Of a stretch of DNA of 17,718 nucleotides, positions 14,800 through 17,718 are shown in pieces; positions within the stretch are counted from its first letter, which is position 1, and every line of letters begins with the position of its first letter. Below the pieces are notes generated by a model, which was given only the letters and a program-made list of their open reading frames with translations, did not search any database and was not told the origin of the DNA. The stretch is taken from positions 1 through 17,718 of the forward strand of contig DFLI01000050.1 in NCBI GenBank assembly GCA_002373715.1, written 5' to 3'. This DNA is from Bacteroidales bacterium UBA3623. GTDB taxonomy: Bacteria > Bacteroidota > Bacteroidia > Bacteroidales > UBA932. The translations under genes were made by a program, and so were the position numbers.

Positions 14800-16095
14800 A
14801 TGATTGAGCGCTATTCAAGGAAAGTGATGCGGGACGTCTGGACCGAGGAAAACAAGTTCGGAGCGTACCTGGAAGTAGAAACCCTCTCCTGCGAGGCCTG
14901 GAGCAAGCTGGGCGTGATCCCCGCCGAGGATGTGGCCAAGATCAGGGCTAACGCCCGTTTCGAGGTGAAACGCATCCAGGAGATTGAGGAGCAGACCCGC
15001 CACGACGTGGTGGCCTTCACCCGTGCCGTGAGCGAGAGCCTGGGCGAAGAGCGCAAGTGGGTGCACTACGGCCTCACTTCCACCGACGTGGTGGACACCG
15101 CCAACGGCTACCTGCTCAAGCAGGCCAATGCCATCCTCCGCAAAGATCTGGAGGAGTTCGTTGAGGTGCTGCGCCGCCGCGCCCTGGAGTTCAAGGCAAC
15201 TCCCTGCATCGGCCGCACGCACGGCATCCATGCCGATATCACCTGCTTCGGCCTCAAGTGGGCCCTGTGGTACGAGGAGATGAAGCGCAACATCCAGCGC
15301 TTTGAGGCTGCCGCCGCCGGTGTTGAGGCCGGTAAGATGAGCGGCGCCGTGGGTAACTTTGCCAATATCCCTCCCTTCATCCAGGACTATGTTTGTGAAA
15401 AGCTGGGTATTGAGAGTGCTGCCATCTCTACGCAGGTGCTGCAGAGAGACCGCCATGCCTGCTATGTGGGTACATTGGCCCTCATTGCTTCTACCCTGGA
15501 GCAGATGGCCTTCGAGGTTCGCAACCTCCAGCGCACGGAAGTGCGGGAGGTGGAAGAGGCTTTCCGCAAGGGCCAGAAAGGCTCCAGCGCCATGCCTCAC
15601 AAGCGCAATCCCATCAGTTCCGAGAACATCTGCGGCTGCGCCCGCGTGATGCGCGGTTACATGGCCACTTCCTACGAGAACGTGGCCCTCTGGCACGAGC
15701 GTGACATATCCCACTCCAGCACGGAGCGTATTGTGCTGCCGGATGCCACCGAGCTGCTGGACTACATGCTCCAGCGTTTCAAGGGTATCCTGGAGAACCT
15801 GGTAGTGTATCCGGAAACCATGCTGGCCAATATCTACCGCACCCGCGGAGTTATCTTTGCCCAGCGTGTGATGAACGCCCTCATTGCCAAGGGACTCTCC
15901 CGCGAACAGGCCTACGACACCGTACAGCCCATCGCTATGGACGCCTGGACCAATAACAAGGACTACAAGACCTTGCTGGAGGCCAGCCCCGCAGTGATGG
16001 AAAAATTATCCAGGGCAGAGCTGGATGACTGCTTTACCCTGGAATACTACTTTAAAAACGTGGATGAGATCTTCAAGCGCGTAGGCATTGCCTAG
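14800..16095 (+). CDS. purB: Adenylosuccinate lyase (PurB)
   Basis: 431 residues. It releases fumarate from SAICAR (step 8) and from adenylosuccinate (to AMP). It follows the Bacillus subtilis type from end to end as I remember it, with equal length and the residues in register: His68 in TRHDVVAF, His141 in GRTHGIHA, the flexible catalytic loop GSSAMPHKRNP (261-271) with Lys268, and Glu275. It ends FKRVGIA, close to the Firmicutes ending. The Bacteroidetes enzymes I know begin with the other (E. coli-like) type, so this is a candidate for transfer. It starts 2 bases after purC copy 2. Its TAG overlaps the stop of the convergent purA. Confidence 0.96.
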   Translation: MIERYSRKVMRDVWTEENKFGAYLEVETLSCEAWSKLGVIPAEDVAKIRANARFEVKRIQEIEEQTRHDVVAFTRAVSESLGEERKWVHYGLTSTDVVDTANGYLLKQANAILRKDLEEFVEVLRRRALEFKATPCIGRTHGIHADITCFGLKWALWYEEMKRNIQRFEAAAAGVEAGKMSGAVGNFANIPPFIQDYVCEKLGIESAAISTQVLQRDRHACYVGTLALIASTLEQMAFEVRNLQRTEVREVEEAFRKGQKGSSAMPHKRNPISSENICGCARVMRGYMATSYENVALWHERDISHSSTERIVLPDATELLDYMLQRFKGILENLVVYPETMLANIYRTRGVIFAQRVMNALIAKGLSREQAYDTVQPIAMDAWTNNKDYKTLLEASPAVMEKLSRAELDDCFTLEYYFKNVDEIFKRVGIA

Positions 16096-17372
16096 CGCAC
16101 CACGGTGGCTTCACGGTCCGGGCCCACGGATACAATCTTGATCCGACAGCCGGTCTCGGTTTCAATGAAGTTGATATAGTCTTTGAAGGCCCCGGGGAAA
16201 TCTTCGTAACGGCGCAGGCCGCTCAGCGGAGTTTTCCATCCGGGGAATTCTTTGTAGATGGGCGTAACGTTCTTGCCGCCGTCGTAGGGGAAGTTCTCCA
16301 GCACCTGGTCTCCTTCCTTGTAGGCTACGGCCACCTTGATGGTGTCAAAGTTGTCCAGGACGTCGGACTTCATCATGATGAGGTCTGTGACACCGTTCAT
16401 CATGACGGCATACTTGAGGGCTACCATGTCCAGCCAGCCGGTGCGGCGGGGACGGCCGGTGGTGGCGCCATATTCGTGGCCGATGGCACGGAGCGTCTCA
16501 CCGTCTTTGTCGAAGAGCTCGGTAGGGAAGGGACCACTGCCCACGCGGGTGCAGTAGGCCTTGAAGATGCCGTACACCTTGCCCACGCGGGAAGGGGCAA
16601 TACCCAGGCCCGTGCAAACGCCGGCGCTCATGGTGTTGGAGGAGGTGACGTAAGGGTAGGTGCCAAAGTCAATGTCCAGGAGGGAACCCTGTGCACCTTC
16701 GGCCAGGATGGGAGTGCCGGCCTTGAGGGCGTCGTTCACATATACCTCACTGTCTATGAAGGGGAAGCGCCTCAGGGCCTCTACGGCCTGGAACCACTGC
16801 TTCTCGTATTCGTCAAAGTTGAAGGGGAGCTGGAAGGGAGGATACTGCTGCAGCAGCTGCTGATGGCGCTGCTTGTGAGCTTCGTAAAGTTCCTTGTAAT
16901 TGCTTCGCAGGAGGTCTCCTACGCGCAGGCCGTTGCGGCCGGTCTTATCGGCATAGGCGGGGCCGATGCCTTTGAGCGTGGAACCAATCTTGGCTTTGCC
17001 CATGGCGCTTTCGCTGGCAGCGTCCAGGGCCCGGTGGGTGGGGAGGATGAGATGGGCGCGCTTGGAGATGAGGAGCTTTTTGCTTACGTCCACACCGCGC
17101 TTTTCAATCTCAGTAATTTCTTCCATGAGGATGACGGGGTCTATGACCACGCCGTTGCCAATCACGTTCACGGTTCCCTCGCGGAAAATGCCGGAAGGAA
17201 CGGTGTGGAGCACAAAGCTGTCTCCGTCAAAAACGAGTGAATGACCGGCGTTGGGGCCGCCCTGGAAACGGGCTACCACTTTGTAGGAAGGGGTGAGTAC
17301 ATCCACAACCTTACCTTTGCCCTCGTCCCCCCATTGGAGTCCGAGCACTACATCTAACTTTTTCTGTTCCAT
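16092..17372 (-). CDS. purA: Adenylosuccinate synthetase (PurA)
   Basis: 426 residues. It joins IMP and aspartate using GTP, the first step towards AMP. It has LGLQWGDEGKGKVVD (10-24), the GTP/IMP loop with catalytic Asp, RFQGGPNAGHS (35-45) with catalytic His, STLKGIGPAYADK, EGAQGSLLDIDFGTYPYVTS and SVGPDREATVVR at the C-terminus. Sequence details resemble Bacteroidetes PurA, unlike most of the pur operon. It is transcribed from its own promoter, which has the same layout as the operon promoter, so shared control is plausible. The start is the ATG at 17372, reading leftwards. It is convergent with purB and overlaps it by 3 bases, with no terminator between them. Confidence 0.96.
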   Translation of the reverse strand: MEQKKLDVVLGLQWGDEGKGKVVDVLTPSYKVVARFQGGPNAGHSLVFDGDSFVLHTVPSGIFREGTVNVIGNGVVIDPVILMEEITEIEKRGVDVSKKLLISKRAHLILPTHRALDAASESAMGKAKIGSTLKGIGPAYADKTGRNGLRVGDLLRSNYKELYEAHKQRHQQLLQQYPPFQLPFNFDEYEKQWFQAVEALRRFPFIDSEVYVNDALKAGTPILAEGAQGSLLDIDFGTYPYVTSSNTMSAGVCTGLGIAPSRVGKVYGIFKAYCTRVGSGPFPTELFDKDGETLRAIGHEYGATTGRPRRTGWLDMVALKYAVMMNGVTDLIMMKSDVLDNFDTIKVAVAYKEGDQVLENFPYDGGKNVTPIYKEFPGWKTPLSGLRRYEDFPGAFKDYINFIETETGCRIKIVSVGPDREATVVR

Positions 17373-17411
17373 ATGGTGTTTTGTGATTTTTTACACACGA
17401 CTAACCATCTA

Positions 17412-17445
17412 CAAATTTACAGATAATTATTGAGAACGGCAAGAA
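17412..17445 (-). promoter_or_regulatory. Promoter of purA
   Basis: On the minus strand: TTCTTG (17440-17445), a 20-nt spacer, then TAAATTTG (17412-17419), a full match to the Bacteroidetes -7 consensus. Transcription would start near 17403, about 30 nt before the purA ATG. The -7 box is the centre of an imperfect palindrome, ATCTGTAAATTTGTAGAT (17407-17424). The -33 box, spacer length and -7 box are identical to those of the pur operon promoter. Confidence 0.7.
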
Positions 17446-17479
17446 AAACAGTGCATTTGAGCTCGGGATAAAAACGGGA

Positions 17480-17718
17480 ATGGATTTAATTTTAATTATG
17501 TATAAGTCGCAAACCATCACCCTGGCTCCAGGCTCCCGTCTGGTGTTCTATACGGACGGCGTTACAGAGGCCCGTAACCTGAAAAAAGAGTTTTACGGCG
17601 AGAAGCGTCTCCTAGAGTGGGCTTCGCACAGTTCCGGAAGCGCCCGGGAAACCTGCGAGTCCCTCATGGCAGAGGTCTCCACCTTCAGAGGAAAGGCCTC
17701 ACAGAACGACGACATAGC
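17480..17718 (+). pseudogene. C-terminal fragment of a SpoIIE/RsbU-type serine phosphatase (cut by window end)
   Basis: The plus-strand frame through ATG 17480 (also ATG 17498) reads TITLAPGSRLVFYTDGVTEA and later QNDDI, the end of a PP2C phosphatase domain of the SpoIIE/RsbU kind, with two of its metal-binding aspartates (YTDG, DDI). These domains are close to 190 residues. Here only about 75-100 are possible, because the frame has a stop at 17402-17404 and the purA promoter and gene lie just beyond. The N-terminal half, with the first metal-binding aspartates, and any sensor domain are therefore missing. It is most likely a remnant left by a rearrangement beside purA. A short functional protein is unlikely. 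The 3' end lies outside the window. Confidence 0.6.

Noticed and set aside
16476..17240. Plus-strand open frame of 254 codons opposite purA
   Set aside because: It is an antisense shadow of purA; its translation has no recognisable motif, while the minus strand gives a complete PurA.

Overview
This window looks like a chromosomal piece of a Bacteroidota bacterium, probably order Bacteroidales. The evidence is three promoters of the Bacteroidetes kind (a TTG-type -33 element, a 20-nt spacer and a TAnnTTTG-type -7 element), the near absence of Shine-Dalgarno sites, a Bacteroidetes-style outer-membrane beta-barrel protein, and PurA and a 314-residue PurC that both resemble the Bacteroidetes families. 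I cannot name a genus. No tRNA, rRNA, CRISPR array or insertion sequence is visible.

Layout. Positions 1-106 hold a strong bidirectional terminator and a promoter. Positions 107-2020 hold a 38-codon secreted or membrane peptide gene, with its stop codon directly abutting the start codon of a 598-residue outer-membrane barrel. Positions 2021-2193 hold an inverted repeat and the promoter of the main operon. From 2194 to 16095 runs one long plus-strand operon: purE, purL, purC (short form), purF, purM, purN, purH, then a roughly 90-bp spacer with hairpins and a GC-rich repeat, then purD, folD, a second purC (long form) and purB. Most junctions are ATGA or TAATG overlaps or gaps of a few bases. 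purA lies on the minus strand, convergent with purB, and their stop codons overlap. Right of purA, after its promoter, is a C-terminal piece of a SpoIIE/RsbU-type phosphatase with no room for its N-terminal part.

How the genes work together. PurF, PurD, PurN, PurL, PurM, PurE, PurC, PurB and PurH are the enzymes from PRPP to IMP. FolD supplies the 10-formyl-tetrahydrofolate that PurN and PurH use, and PurA plus PurB take IMP to AMP. Only PurK, the usual partner of a class I PurE, is missing here.

Most notable: the in-frame, full-length PurF has no N-terminal catalytic cysteine whichever start is used, and it has also changed three other glutamine-site positions (Arg to Lys, Asn to Asp, Asp to His), while its phosphoribosyltransferase half and Fe-S cysteines look intact. 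The adjacent short PurC has substitutions at five positions I know as conserved substrate or ATP contacts, while a normal-looking long PurC sits later in the same operon. Most operon proteins look like the Firmicutes versions, whereas the long PurC and PurA look like the Bacteroidetes versions. This suggests a transferred or mosaic operon in which some parts have changed function. Protein-family comparisons are from memory and were not computed.
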